Below, one piece after another: positions 12,975-20,623 of a stretch of 22,985 nucleotides of DNA. Positions within the stretch are counted from its first letter, which is position 1; the number at the start of each line of letters is the position of its first letter. Made by a program: the position numbers and the translations under genes. The stretch is from Peptococcaceae bacterium (GTDB lineage: Bacteria; Bacillota; Peptococcia; Peptococcales; Peptococcaceae), in the NCBI GenBank assembly GCA_900756555.1, contig CAAEKP010000079.1, positions 1 to 22,985 of the forward strand. The letters are read 5' to 3'. The notes under the pieces were generated by a model. It made no database searches. It was not told the DNA's origin and was given only the letters and a program-made list of their open reading frames with translations.

Positions 12975-13039
12975 CTCTGATTCATCCCGTTTCCTCGGTT
13001 TTCTGTCATGTTGACTACCGTCAACCATGTGACAAAATA

Positions 13040-13068
13040 ATTATAAAGGTTCTGCCAGAGTGCGTCAA
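13040..13068 (-). promoter_or_regulatory. Sigma-A promoter of rlmH and the exporter gene
   Basis: On the minus strand TTGACG (plus 13063-13068) and TATAAT (plus 13040-13045) are 17 bp apart, close to perfect. The leader to ATG 12974 is about 60 nt and contains a small perfect hairpin GTTGAC-tacc-GTCAAC at 13010-13025. Confidence 0.8.
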
Positions 13069-13201
13069 TAAGGTGGGCTGTCTGTTATTTCTCCAGCAGC
13101 TACAAGAATGCACTTATTCTGATTTCGTATTTATAGCAAAAGCGCAGGATTTTTTTATTTGACCAGGCGGCTTTCAAATGAAAAAACAAGCTCACTCGCA
13201 T

Positions 13202-13232
13202 AAAAAAACGGTGAAGCATATCGCCCCACCGT
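13202..13232 (-). terminator. Terminator of the dnaX-ybaB-recR operon
   Basis: On the minus strand ACGGTG (plus 13227-13232) pairs with CACCGT (plus 13208-13213) and is followed by a run of T residues. It lies 7 bp after the stop codon of the last gene. The 130 bp between it and the rlmH promoter contain no gene; aggcggctttcaaat there recurs at 3410-3424. Confidence 0.7.
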
Positions 13233-13238
13233 CCACTC

Positions 13239-13583
13239 TTAAACGAATAAAACAACTACAGCCGCCAATGTGGCTCCAAACCCAATACAATAGCGGGCTG
13301 CATCAAAATTAATTTTACGAAAAAAGATTGGCGCAATGCCAATGCCCATTAACACAAAGCCTGCGGTCTGTGCCAATACACGGCCGCCTGCGCTGTAAAC
13401 CTGTAACAAACCTGCCAGCACCAGATATAACTGACAGAGCAGCATGATTGACTGCCGCTGCAATAGTTCACCGCCGTTGCGGAACGCCACTGCCACGCAG
13501 AGCAGACTGCACAGCAGAATACCAAGTTCCAGCAACAACAGCACTGGTTCATTCGCACCCACAGCATACACAACTATATTCAT
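13239..13583 (-). CDS. Small hydrophobic membrane protein at the end of the recR operon
   Basis: The 114-residue product has about four membrane segments: near 13-33 (VLLLLELGILLCSLLCVAVAF), 45-63, 68-85 and 96-114. Short positively charged loops (FRNGGELLQRQ, FFRKIN) lie between. ATG 13583 has AAGAGGTG upstream and is 11 nt after the recR stop, so it belongs to the dnaX operon. In Bacillus recR is followed by yaaL and the membrane protein gene bofA; this protein does not resemble BofA in sequence and I do not recognise it. Confidence 0.7.
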   Translation of the reverse strand: MNIVVYAVGANEPVLLLLELGILLCSLLCVAVAFRNGGELLQRQSIMLLCQLYLVLAGLLQVYSAGGRVLAQTAGFVLMGIGIAPIFFRKINFDAARYCIGFGATLAAVVVLFV

Positions 13584-13594
13584 TACAACACCTC

Positions 13595-14194
13595 TTAGAT
13601 TTCCCAGCGGCCCTCAAAGGCCCGCGCCAATGTCACATCATCGGCATACTGAATATCGCCGCCCACCGGCAAGCCCTGCGCGATACGCGTTACCTTAATG
13701 CCCAGCGGTTTGAGCAGGTTGCTGAGATACATCGCGGTGGCTTCGCCTTCAATGCTGGTGTTGGTGGCAATGATAACTTCCTGTGCCGGATTGTTCTGTA
13801 ACCGTTGCAGCAGTTCTTTAATCTTCAGCTGGTCAGGGCCGATACCATCCATGGGAGAGATAGCGCCGTGCAGCACATGGTACAGGCCATGGAACTGATT
13901 AGCCCGTTCCAGCGCCATCACATCGCGGGCATCTTCCACCACGCAGATGATAGAACTGTCCCGGTTGGGATTGCGGCAGATGGGGCACACCTCCTGATCG
14001 GTCAGGTTATAGCATACGCTGCAATAGCGGATTTTTTCCTTGGCCTCCAGAATCGCGTCAGCCAACAGCCTGGCCTCTTTGTCCGACTGCTTTAAAATAT
14101 GAAAGGCCAGCCGCTGGGCAGACTTGCGCCCAATACCCGGCAGTTTGGCCAACTGATCCACCAGATTGCCCAGCGCGTCAGAATAGCCATCCAT
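13595..14194 (-). CDS. recR: Recombination protein RecR
   Basis: RecR acts with RecF and RecO to load RecA onto gapped DNA. The 199 residues follow the standard order: helix-hairpin-helix LAKLPGIGRKSAQRLA at 15-30, zinc finger Cys58-Cys61-Cys70-Cys73, Toprim domain (IICVVEDARDVMALE at about 82-96 and TNTSIEGEATAMYL) and the C-terminal LARAFEGR. The start codon overlaps the ybaB stop as TAATG, so translation is coupled, the same arrangement as in most Bacillota. Confidence 0.97.
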   Translation of the reverse strand: MDGYSDALGNLVDQLAKLPGIGRKSAQRLAFHILKQSDKEARLLADAILEAKEKIRYCSVCYNLTDQEVCPICRNPNRDSSIICVVEDARDVMALERANQFHGLYHVLHGAISPMDGIGPDQLKIKELLQRLQNNPAQEVIIATNTSIEGEATAMYLSNLLKPLGIKVTRIAQGLPVGGDIQYADDVTLARAFEGRWEI

Positions 14195-14520
14195 TAGAAC
14201 AGACCACCCATGCCGCCTGGCATTTTAATGCCGGCTGTCAGTTTACCCATTTCTGTGTTTACCATATCCTGTGCTTTGCGCAGTGCTTCATTCACAGCAG
14301 CCAGCACTAAGTCCTGTACCATTTCCGGATCGTCCGGATCTAACACTTCTGGTTTAATTTCTACGGACAGTACTTCATTGGCACCGTTTACTACCACTTT
14401 CACTACACCGCCACCAGCAGTAGCTTCTACTGGAGTCTGTGCCAGTTCTTCCTGCATTTTTGCCATTTTAGCCTGCATCTGCTGCATCTGTTTCATCATT
14501 TTCTGCATATTTGCACCCAT
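14194..14520 (-). CDS. ybaB: YbaB/EbfC family nucleoid-associated protein
   Basis: A 108-residue DNA-binding protein of the YbaB/EbfC family that forms dimers. It has a Met/Gln-rich N-terminal helix (MQKMMKQMQQMQAKMAKMQEEL), the core GGGVVKVVVNGANEVLSVEIKPEVLDPDD and a glycine-rich end GMGGLF. GGAGG is about 10 nt before ATG 14520. It lies between dnaX and recR as usual. A hairpin ggctgctgc/gcagcgcc at 14544-14565 lies in the 90-bp gap to dnaX without a T tract, and may protect or attenuate the transcript. Confidence 0.95.
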   Translation of the reverse strand: MGANMQKMMKQMQQMQAKMAKMQEELAQTPVEATAGGGVVKVVVNGANEVLSVEIKPEVLDPDDPEMVQDLVLAAVNEALRKAQDMVNTEMGKLTAGIKMPGGMGGLF

Positions 14521-14610
14521 TTAAAAAATCCTCCTTGAAATAAGGCTGCTGCCTGATGCAGCGCCGTTTTGTTTGATTTATCTGAACAGAATGATTCTGT
14601 TGTCAGCTTT

Positions 14611-16149
14611 TTAGTCTTTCATCTCAATCGGCACATCGCCGAACAATTTGTGTACCTCATCGGTCAGGGTCAGCTCCTGTTTGATGTGGCCTGCTTCGTT
14701 TTCCAGCTCTGCCACCACTTTGACAGGCTGCCCGGTCAGCTGCTGTACAGCCTGAGCAATCATGCGCAGGTTGTCATCCTGGCTGACGGTGTTATAGTGA
14801 AATTTAAACTGATGATTGAAGCGCAAAATCAGCTCGCCGTTCTGGAAAGCGGCCGGTTTGGCTTCGTTCAGAAAGGCGTGCAGCTTAACGCTTTTGCCCT
14901 TGATGACATTCATCACTTCCGCCCACTGCTGCAATAATTCATCGCTGGCAATGAGCTTCTGCACAGGTTGTGTCTGTGCGAGCTGCGCCTCCTTCTGCGG
15001 CGATTTACGCGCCGCTGACGCTGTTTTAATGGCAGGGGCAGCCGGTACCATTGCCACTGGCTCTGTGCCCTGAATCATCAAATCTACAAAGGCTGCTTCC
15101 AGCAGAATCTGCGGCTGATTGGAATAGCGCAAGTCTTTCTCGGCAGCTGCCAGCCGATTAATCATACGGCCCAGAAATTCTACCGACAGTGCGTTGGCCT
15201 GCTCTTTGGCTTTGCCTATGCCATCCGGCGATAAGTCTATCAGTTGTTCTTTTGGTGCTACTTTCAGCAGCAGCAGCTGTCTGCAGTACTGAATGCAGTC
15301 CCGCAGAATCTGTTTAATATCTTTGCCTCGCTGCACAAAATCGTTCAGTGCTGTAAATAACTGACCGTAATCCTGCTGCATCACAGTATCCACCAGCGCG
15401 GCAGTGTCCTCTTCGCTGACCGTGCCCAGCACCAGTTCCACGTGTGTCAGCTCAATGCGGCTGCCGGCAAAGGCAATGCACTGATCCAGTACGCTGATGG
15501 CGTCACGCATTCCGCCTGCCGCTTTGCGGGCGATGGCGTTCAGCGCATCATCGGAAATCTCCACCTGTTCTTCTGCCACAATATCTGCCAGATGCGCACG
15601 AATTTCCGCGGTATTAATCTTGCGGAAGTCAAACCGCTGGCAGCGGGACAAGATGGTCAGTGGAATCTTCTGCGGTTCTGTAGTTGCCAGAATGAACAGC
15701 ACATGAGCCGGCGGTTCTTCCAGCGTTTTCAGCAGCGCATTAAAGGCTTCATTGGTCAGCATATGCACTTCATCAATGATATATACTTTGCGCTTGCCCT
15801 GTGACGGCGCAAAACGCACTTTGTCACGTAAGTCGCGAATTTCATCAATGCCGCGGTTGCTGGCTGCGTCAATTTCCAGTACATCCAGAAAGTTTTCTTC
15901 ATTGATGGCCCTGCAATTGGCACACTGATTACAGGGTTCGCCATTCTGCAAGTCCAGACAGTTCACCGCTTTGGCTAAAATTTTAGCGGAGCTGGTTTTC
16001 CCTGTCCCTCTGGGGCCGCAAAACAGATAGGCGTGTGCCAGTCGTTCGGTTAAAATTGCATTTTTTAATGTAGTGCTAATATGATCCTGACCCCGTACCT
16101 CGGCAAAGGTCTGCGGCCGGAACACACGATACAGAGCGCGATAGCTCAT
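14611..16149 (-). CDS. dnaX: DNA polymerase III subunit gamma/tau
   Basis: DnaX is the clamp-loader ATPase that also ties polymerase and helicase together. The 512 residues show Walker A GPRGTGKT at 45-52, the zinc-binding cysteines 64, 73, 76 and 79, Walker B VYIIDEVHM at 122-130 and the arginine finger SRC at 168-170. Clamp-loader domains II and III follow, then a tau-specific region from about 365, rich in A, P, Q and K. I did not see a clear programmed-frameshift site for a gamma form. AAAGAGGTG precedes ATG 16149. It is the first gene of dnaX-ybaB-recR-small membrane protein. Confidence 0.97.
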   Translation of the reverse strand: MSYRALYRVFRPQTFAEVRGQDHISTTLKNAILTERLAHAYLFCGPRGTGKTSSAKILAKAVNCLDLQNGEPCNQCANCRAINEENFLDVLEIDAASNRGIDEIRDLRDKVRFAPSQGKRKVYIIDEVHMLTNEAFNALLKTLEEPPAHVLFILATTEPQKIPLTILSRCQRFDFRKINTAEIRAHLADIVAEEQVEISDDALNAIARKAAGGMRDAISVLDQCIAFAGSRIELTHVELVLGTVSEEDTAALVDTVMQQDYGQLFTALNDFVQRGKDIKQILRDCIQYCRQLLLLKVAPKEQLIDLSPDGIGKAKEQANALSVEFLGRMINRLAAAEKDLRYSNQPQILLEAAFVDLMIQGTEPVAMVPAAPAIKTASAARKSPQKEAQLAQTQPVQKLIASDELLQQWAEVMNVIKGKSVKLHAFLNEAKPAAFQNGELILRFNHQFKFHYNTVSQDDNLRMIAQAVQQLTGQPVKVVAELENEAGHIKQELTLTDEVHKLFGDVPIEMKD

Positions 16150-16211
16150 AACAGCACCTCTTTCTCGTTTTATTCAATCTTACTTCTATCGTTTTTGCTT
16201 TCAGCCTTTTT

Positions 16212-16240
16212 ATTATAGCATAGGAAAAATCCTGTTACAA
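16212..16240 (-). promoter_or_regulatory. Promoter of the dnaX operon
   Basis: On the minus strand TTGTAA (plus 16235-16240), a 17-bp spacer and TATAAT (plus 16212-16217), with a TGC extended -10. The -35 box overlaps the stop codon of the cardiolipin synthase gene. Confidence 0.65.
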
Positions 16241-17734
16241 CAGTGGAGAGAACAAGCGGCAGAAGGATTCTATCAGCCTCTGCCCAACGGTGCGCTGCTT
16301 AAATTTTTCGTAGTTTACCCGATAGGAATTGTTTAAGTCCTGCGCAAACATTTGATATAACTGGTTCACTGTTTTGTTATCATAAATAAACGCATTGATT
16401 TCCGAGTTAATCATAAAGCTACGGATATCCATATTGGCAGTGCCCACGGAAGCAATCTCATGGTCTACCAGCAGCACTTTGGAATGAATAAAGGATGGGC
16501 CCGGCTTTTTGTCATAAAAATATACTTCCGCACCGGTATGCATAATCTGTTCCAGATAGGATAACGATGCGTGATACACAGTGAAATGGTCCGGACGGCA
16601 TGGAAAAATAATTTTAATATCCACACCTGCCAGCGAAGCTGTTTTTAAGGCAGTCAGCATCGCTTCATCGGGAATAAAATACGGCGTTTCCAGATAAATG
16701 CTTTCCCGTGCCTGCGCCATGGCATAAAAATAGGCCTCATAGATAGTCTGATTTTCTGAATCTGCACCGGATGTTGCGATTTGCACAATACTGCTGCCTT
16801 TGTTGGTAGCCACCGCAGGGAAATAGCGGGTATCCATCAGCCGCCGTTCTGTTAAGGTCAGCCAGTCTGTTACAAACACCGTTTGCAGCATATATACCGC
16901 AGGCCCCTCCAAACGCAGATGGGTGTCGCGCCAGAAACCAAATTTTTTGCTGCCGTGAATGTATTCATCGCCAATATTCAAACCGCCCAGATAACCGATT
17001 TTGCCGTCAATAACACAGATTTTGCGGTGATTGCGGTAATTCAGCTTGCGGTGCAAAAACGGGAACCGCGCCTGCACATAGGTTTTGGCTTCCACACCGG
17101 CAGCCCGCAGGCCATGCATAAACATCGGGTTCAGATACAATTTCCACGAGCCAATATCATCATACAAAATGCGTACTTCCACACCCTGCTGCGCTTTTTC
17201 AATGAGCAGCTCCCGCAGTTCACGCCCCACTTTCCCGTCCTTGATAATAAAATATTCCAGATGGATATGGTCTTTGGCATTGCGGATATCTTCCATCATC
17301 TGTGCAAATTTTTCACGCCCTTCTGTATAGATATCCACCTTATTGTGCACCGTGATTGGAACAGTGCAGGAGCGCGTTACCAGCTGCATCACATTGCGGT
17401 CCATAATATCAAAATACATATCTTCCCGCGCAAAACTGCACAGCGTATCTAAATTTTCATTGTCCATTACCTTTTTGGCTTCTTCTGATTCCAAAAATTC
17501 CTGCACCATCTGTTGACGCCGCGTCCATTTTTTATTGCGCAGATTTTCGCCAAACAACAGATAAAATACAATACCCAGCACAGGCAGTATAAACAGCACC
17601 AGCAGCCAGCATAAGGTTTTGGCGGGGTCACGTTTCTCCAGAGAAATAACAGTGGCAATCAACAACGTTAGAATTGCGATAATCCAGGATGATTCAAAAA
17701 TCAAAAAGTGATGTTCCAACAAAAAATCCAGCAT
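16235..17734 (-). CDS. cls: Cardiolipin synthase (phospholipase D superfamily)
   Basis: The enzyme joins two phosphatidylglycerol molecules to cardiolipin and glycerol at the membrane. ATG 17734 (MLDFLLEHH) is preferred to the one at 17764 because AAGGTGG precedes it; the protein is then 499 residues, normal for Cls. Two N-terminal membrane helices lie near 14-30 and 40-62. The two HKD active-site motifs are H236-x-K238-x4-D243 (HRKICVID) and H417-x-K419-x4-D424 (HSKVLLVD), both complete with the following GG/GTAN residues. It converges with nothing and is transcribed just upstream of dnaX on the same strand; the dnaX promoter overlaps its end. Confidence 0.95.
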   Translation of the reverse strand: MLDFLLEHHFLIFESSWIIAILTLLIATVISLEKRDPAKTLCWLLVLFILPVLGIVFYLLFGENLRNKKWTRRQQMVQEFLESEEAKKVMDNENLDTLCSFAREDMYFDIMDRNVMQLVTRSCTVPITVHNKVDIYTEGREKFAQMMEDIRNAKDHIHLEYFIIKDGKVGRELRELLIEKAQQGVEVRILYDDIGSWKLYLNPMFMHGLRAAGVEAKTYVQARFPFLHRKLNYRNHRKICVIDGKIGYLGGLNIGDEYIHGSKKFGFWRDTHLRLEGPAVYMLQTVFVTDWLTLTERRLMDTRYFPAVATNKGSSIVQIATSGADSENQTIYEAYFYAMAQARESIYLETPYFIPDEAMLTALKTASLAGVDIKIIFPCRPDHFTVYHASLSYLEQIMHTGAEVYFYDKKPGPSFIHSKVLLVDHEIASVGTANMDIRSFMINSEINAFIYDNKTVNQLYQMFAQDLNNSYRVNYEKFKQRTVGQRLIESFCRLFSPLL

Positions 17735-17800
17735 ACCAGCCCACCTTCCTGTTGTGCTCTGCATGGTTTTTATTACCGTTTCTATCTAGTATATTTTCTT

Positions 17801-17829
17801 ATTATATCATGTTTTACGGAATCTAGTAA
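17801..17829 (-). promoter_or_regulatory. Candidate promoter of cls
   Basis: A TGa-TATAAT extended -10 lies on the minus strand (plus 17801-17806) in the divergent cls-rnmV region. The -35 (TTACTA, plus 17824-17829, 17 bp away) is weak. Confidence 0.4.
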
Positions 17830-17837
17830 ATTTTTCT

Positions 17838-17865
17838 TTGAGCCTTTCTCAGAATCGGTTATAAT
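17838..17865 (+). promoter_or_regulatory. Promoter of rnmV-ksgA
   Basis: TTGAGC at 17838-17843, 16-bp spacer, TATAAT at 17860-17865. It lies 41 bp before the rnmV start codon and faces away from the cls promoter. Confidence 0.65.
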
Positions 17866-17906
17866 AGAGAAGAAAAATCAATTATGAAGAAAGGGTTTTA
17901 CCTGTT

Positions 17907-18449
17907 ATGAATGCAAAACCAAAAATTAAAGAAGTCATTGTAGTGGAAGGCAAGGATGATGTCAGCGCACTGCGCAAAGCGGTGGAAGCGGATATTATCA
18001 CCACCACAGGCTTAGGGCTGACCGATAAAAAAATAGAGGAAATCAAAGCGCTGGCGCAGCGCCGCGGCGTGATTGTGTTTACTGACCCGGATTTTCCCGG
18101 CGGAAAGATTCGCCATATTTTAAAGGATAAAGTACCGGGCTGCAAACACGCCTACATCACCAAAGAAGAAGGTCGCTGCCCCAAAACCGGCAAGCTGGGC
18201 GTGGAATATGCTGCACCGGAAGCGATTTTGCGGGCATTAAACGCCGCCAAAGCGGAGCATCAGCAATACGATATCGTCTACGATTTGAATGATCTGGTGC
18301 AGTGGGGCTTGTCCGGCCTGCCAGACAGCGCCCAGCGCCGCGCGGTACTGTGTGATCAATTATCCATCGGTCACTGCAACGCCAAACAACTGGTGAAAAA
18401 ACTGAACAGTTATCAGATTTCCCGTGAAGAACTGGAGGCTCTGCTATGA
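17907..18449 (+). CDS. rnmV: Ribonuclease M5
   Basis: RNase M5 makes the final cuts in 5S rRNA maturation, acting on the precursor bound by ribosomal protein L18. The 180 residues begin with a Toprim domain: VIVVEGKDD at 10-18 (catalytic Glu14) and FTDPDFPG at 58-65 (Asp60, Asp62). The family mark PGCKHAYI followed by VEYA-PEAI is present, and a C-terminal RNA-contact region follows. The site AAAGGG lies about 11 nt before ATG. Its stop overlaps the ksgA start by 4 bases (ATGA), the usual rnmV-ksgA order in Bacillota. Confidence 0.96.
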   Translation: MNAKPKIKEVIVVEGKDDVSALRKAVEADIITTTGLGLTDKKIEEIKALAQRRGVIVFTDPDFPGGKIRHILKDKVPGCKHAYITKEEGRCPKTGKLGVEYAAPEAILRALNAAKAEHQQYDIVYDLNDLVQWGLSGLPDSAQRRAVLCDQLSIGHCNAKQLVKKLNSYQISREELEALL

Positions 18450-19285
18450 ATTTAAAAGACACACTGCGCAAACATAATTTTAAGTTTAAAAAGAAATTTG
18501 GTCAGAACTTTATCACCGATGGCAACCTGCTGCAAAAAATTGTGGATGCCGGTGAGGTTGGCCCGGACGATGTTGTCATCGAGGTTGGCCCTGGCGCTGC
18601 CACATTGACCAAAGCGCTGGCACAGCGGGCTAAAGCTGTGATTGCCATTGAAATTGATACGGATTTGGTACCTGTTATTGAGGAAACCATGGCGGAGTTT
18701 GATAATTTTTATCTGGTGCAGGGTGATGCCTTGCAGATGAATCTGGACGATGTCATCCGCGAAAAGCTGGGCGAACCCCACCGCTGCAAAGTGGTAGCCA
18801 ATCTGCCTTATTACATCACCACACCATTAGTGATGTACTTTCTGGAGCAGGGCTTCTCTATCGACCGCATTGTTATCATGGTGCAAAAAGAAGTGGCGGA
18901 ACGCTTTGCAGCACAGCCAGGCAAAAAAGAATACGGCGCCATCACCGTATCTCTGAACTATTATGGCAACGTGCGCAATGCCTTTATTGTACCGCGTCAT
19001 ATGTTTATCCCCCAGCCTGATGTGGATTCCGCTGTGGTGGATATCCAGCCCTGGGTGCAGAAGCCATTGCAGGCTGACAATGAAGAATTGTTCCATCGTC
19101 TGGTGAAAGCGGCCTTTGGGCAGCGCCGCAAAACATTGAATAACGCCCTCAAAACATTAAATATGGATGCTGCGTTGCTGCAGGAGGCACTGGCACAGGT
19201 AAACATCGACGGTACACGCCGCGGCGAAACATTGAGCGTGGCAGAATTTGTAGCATTAAGCAACGCCATCGGCGAAAGAATATAA
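18446..19285 (+). CDS. rsmA: 16S rRNA (adenine1518-N6/adenine1519-N6)-dimethyltransferase
   Basis: RsmA (KsgA) dimethylates two adjacent adenines in the 3' hairpin of 16S rRNA late in small-subunit assembly. The 279 residues show KKFGQNFITDGNLL at 17-29, the SAM motif VIEVGPGAATLTKAL at 44-58, the acidic IEID motif near 68-71 and the catalytic NLPYYITTP at 119-127, with a C-terminal helical domain. ATGA overlap with rnmV implies coupled translation. Loss of this gene gives kasugamycin resistance in other bacteria. Confidence 0.97.
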   Translation: MNLKDTLRKHNFKFKKKFGQNFITDGNLLQKIVDAGEVGPDDVVIEVGPGAATLTKALAQRAKAVIAIEIDTDLVPVIEETMAEFDNFYLVQGDALQMNLDDVIREKLGEPHRCKVVANLPYYITTPLVMYFLEQGFSIDRIVIMVQKEVAERFAAQPGKKEYGAITVSLNYYGNVRNAFIVPRHMFIPQPDVDSAVVDIQPWVQKPLQADNEELFHRLVKAAFGQRRKTLNNALKTLNMDAALLQEALAQVNIDGTRRGETLSVAEFVALSNAIGERI

Positions 19286-19288
19286 AGC

Positions 19289-19336
19289 AAGAGGAGAAAA
19301 ATGTTTCACACAAAACATTCTTCTCCTCTTTTATTT
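19289..19336 (+). terminator. Strong terminator after rsmA
   Basis: AAGAGGAGAA plus ATGTTT (19289-19306) pairs with AAACAT and TTCTCCTCTT (19313-19330), one internal mismatch, 6-base loop, followed by TTTATTTTT. It also lies just past the stop of the oppositely oriented MarR gene and may serve both. Confidence 0.88.
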
Positions 19337-19789
19337 TTATTCTGTTTTCTGCTCTGCCGGACAGTGATACATGGTTTGCAGCACCTGAGTCAACAGACTG
19401 CGCAGCTGGGCGCACGCTTCCGGGCCAATGCTCTCCACAATCTCTGTTTCCACCTTATTCAGATTTGCCCGCACTTCACTGCTGATTTCTGTGGCTTTTG
19501 GGGTTAATATAATATGCTTGGAGCGGTTATCCTCCTGGCTGATTTCCCGGCGAATAAACTCTTTGGCCTCCATCCGCTTCATCAGCCCTGTAACAGTTGG
19601 ATTGCTCAAATGATAATAATGTTCTAACTCCCGCTGATTGACTGGATGATCGGCCTTGGCCAGATAAATCAGAATGCTGGCCTGTGCCGCTGTTAAATCA
19701 TATCGTGCAGCCTCCCGCTGTAAATTGTTCTCAAAGGCAATTGCAATCTGCTTAAATAGCAACCCAAAGGAACTTTCTATCGTCATCAT
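19337..19789 (-). CDS. MarR-family transcriptional regulator
   Basis: The 150-residue protein starts at ATG 19789 (MMTIESSF), preceded by AGGTGGTG at good spacing; an upstream in-frame TTG is less likely. The winged helix-turn-helix covers about 38-100: LTAAQASILIYLA, the recognition region LSNPTVTGLMKRMEAKEFI, and the wing ISQEDNRSKHIILT. N- and C-terminal helices form the dimer. MarR proteins are repressors or activators that respond to phenolic compounds, oxidants or drugs. Target genes are not obvious; no divergent transporter gene stands beside it. The gene follows the DUF4446 gene by 54 bp on the same strand. Confidence 0.9.
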   Translation of the reverse strand: MMTIESSFGLLFKQIAIAFENNLQREAARYDLTAAQASILIYLAKADHPVNQRELEHYYHLSNPTVTGLMKRMEAKEFIRREISQEDNRSKHIILTPKATEISSEVRANLNKVETEIVESIGPEACAQLRSLLTQVLQTMYHCPAEQKTE

Positions 19790-19843
19790 TTTTATCACCA
19801 CCTGCAACTTCTTGCTATCGTTCTGTGCTTCCTGTTTTGCCTA

Positions 19844-20383
19844 TTATTTCACCAGTGCTGATTTGCGCACGGTGCGGCTGTAATTTGCTTCGCTGTTCAG
19901 AGCATACTCCAGCACTTCTTTTTCTTCATCACCCAGCGGATGTTTACTTTCACCATTCAAAATCCGCTTACAGTAGCAGCGGGCGTCATCCCGGTTGTGA
20001 ATGTTGGTGAAGATAAATCCGTTGCCTAAATCATCCAGAACCGCCATGGAAAAACTCAATTCCCCGTAGGTAAAGTCAAAGGCATTGTAGTGCATGATAG
20101 CCACATGATTTAAGTTTGCCTGCTGCCGTTTGCTTAAGTCTTTTACATCCTGCTCCAACTGCCGCACACTTTCCTGTGTTTCCACATTGCTGGCTGCCAG
20201 CGCTTCTACAATATCACTCAGATTTTCTGCATTTACCCCCAGCGTCAGCGCTGTATATTTTTTCTTCATACTTTTTATTTCACCTTGCAGCTGAGTTACA
20301 CGAATAAACATTCCCAGTGCAATTATCGCCAAAGCAGCTGTAAAAATAATTGCATATTGATTCACCATTGCCAATAATTCCAT
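19844..20383 (-). CDS. DUF4446 family protein, membrane-anchored
   Basis: The 179 residues comprise one N-terminal membrane helix (about 9-27), a helical, probably coiled-coil segment (30-90) and the DUF4446 core at about 92-175 with MHYNAFDFTYGELSFSMAVLDDLGNGFIFTNIHNRDDARCYCKRI, the conserved heart of this family. Function unknown; in many Bacillota the gene lies beside parB or noc near the origin, which fits the other origin-proximal genes here. GGGAGG precedes ATG 20383. It may be co-transcribed with the MarR gene downstream. Confidence 0.9.
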   Translation of the reverse strand: MELLAMVNQYAIIFTAALAIIALGMFIRVTQLQGEIKSMKKKYTALTLGVNAENLSDIVEALAASNVETQESVRQLEQDVKDLSKRQQANLNHVAIMHYNAFDFTYGELSFSMAVLDDLGNGFIFTNIHNRDDARCYCKRILNGESKHPLGDEEKEVLEYALNSEANYSRTVRKSALVK

Positions 20384-20450
20384 GATTGTTTTCCTCCCGC
20401 CTGTATATCAGTTTGTCTTTATTATGGCTTTGTTGTAACTGGTTTTATTT

Positions 20451-20479
20451 ATTATAATGCAAAAAGCAGATCAGAGCAA
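20451..20479 (-). promoter_or_regulatory. Promoter of the DUF4446 gene
   Basis: On the minus strand TTGCTC (plus 20474-20479), 17-bp spacer and TATAAT (plus 20451-20456). AAAAAGC/GCTTTTT arms (about 20461-20490) fold around the -35 region. Confidence 0.5.
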
Positions 20480-20561
20480 ACCGCTTTTTTGGTAAAATTG
20501 TTTTTTTCTCTAACAAACCAGAAAATCTTAATAAAATCCTTATATTTTTCAGTTTGAAGTG

Positions 20562-20570
20562 TGTTATACT
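20562..20570 (+). promoter_or_regulatory. Extended -10 promoter of the transglutaminase-SLH gene
   Basis: TGT-TATACT at 20562-20570 lies 53 bp before the start codon at 20624. No good -35 is seen at 17 bp, consistent with an extended -10 promoter. Confidence 0.45.
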
Positions 20571-20623
20571 GATACAAATTGCTTTATTTAAATTTGGATT
20601 TTCAGGAAAGCGTGGGATACATC

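Noticed and set aside
12975..13028. A longer RlmH starting at 13028 with an 18-residue extension.
   Set aside because: The extension is charged and non-conserved, and a start at 12974 gives exactly the standard 159 residues.
16150..16234. The small SRP RNA gene often found upstream of dnaX in Bacillota.
   Set aside because: The gap between cls and dnaX is only 85 bp and is filled by the promoter and ribosome binding site.
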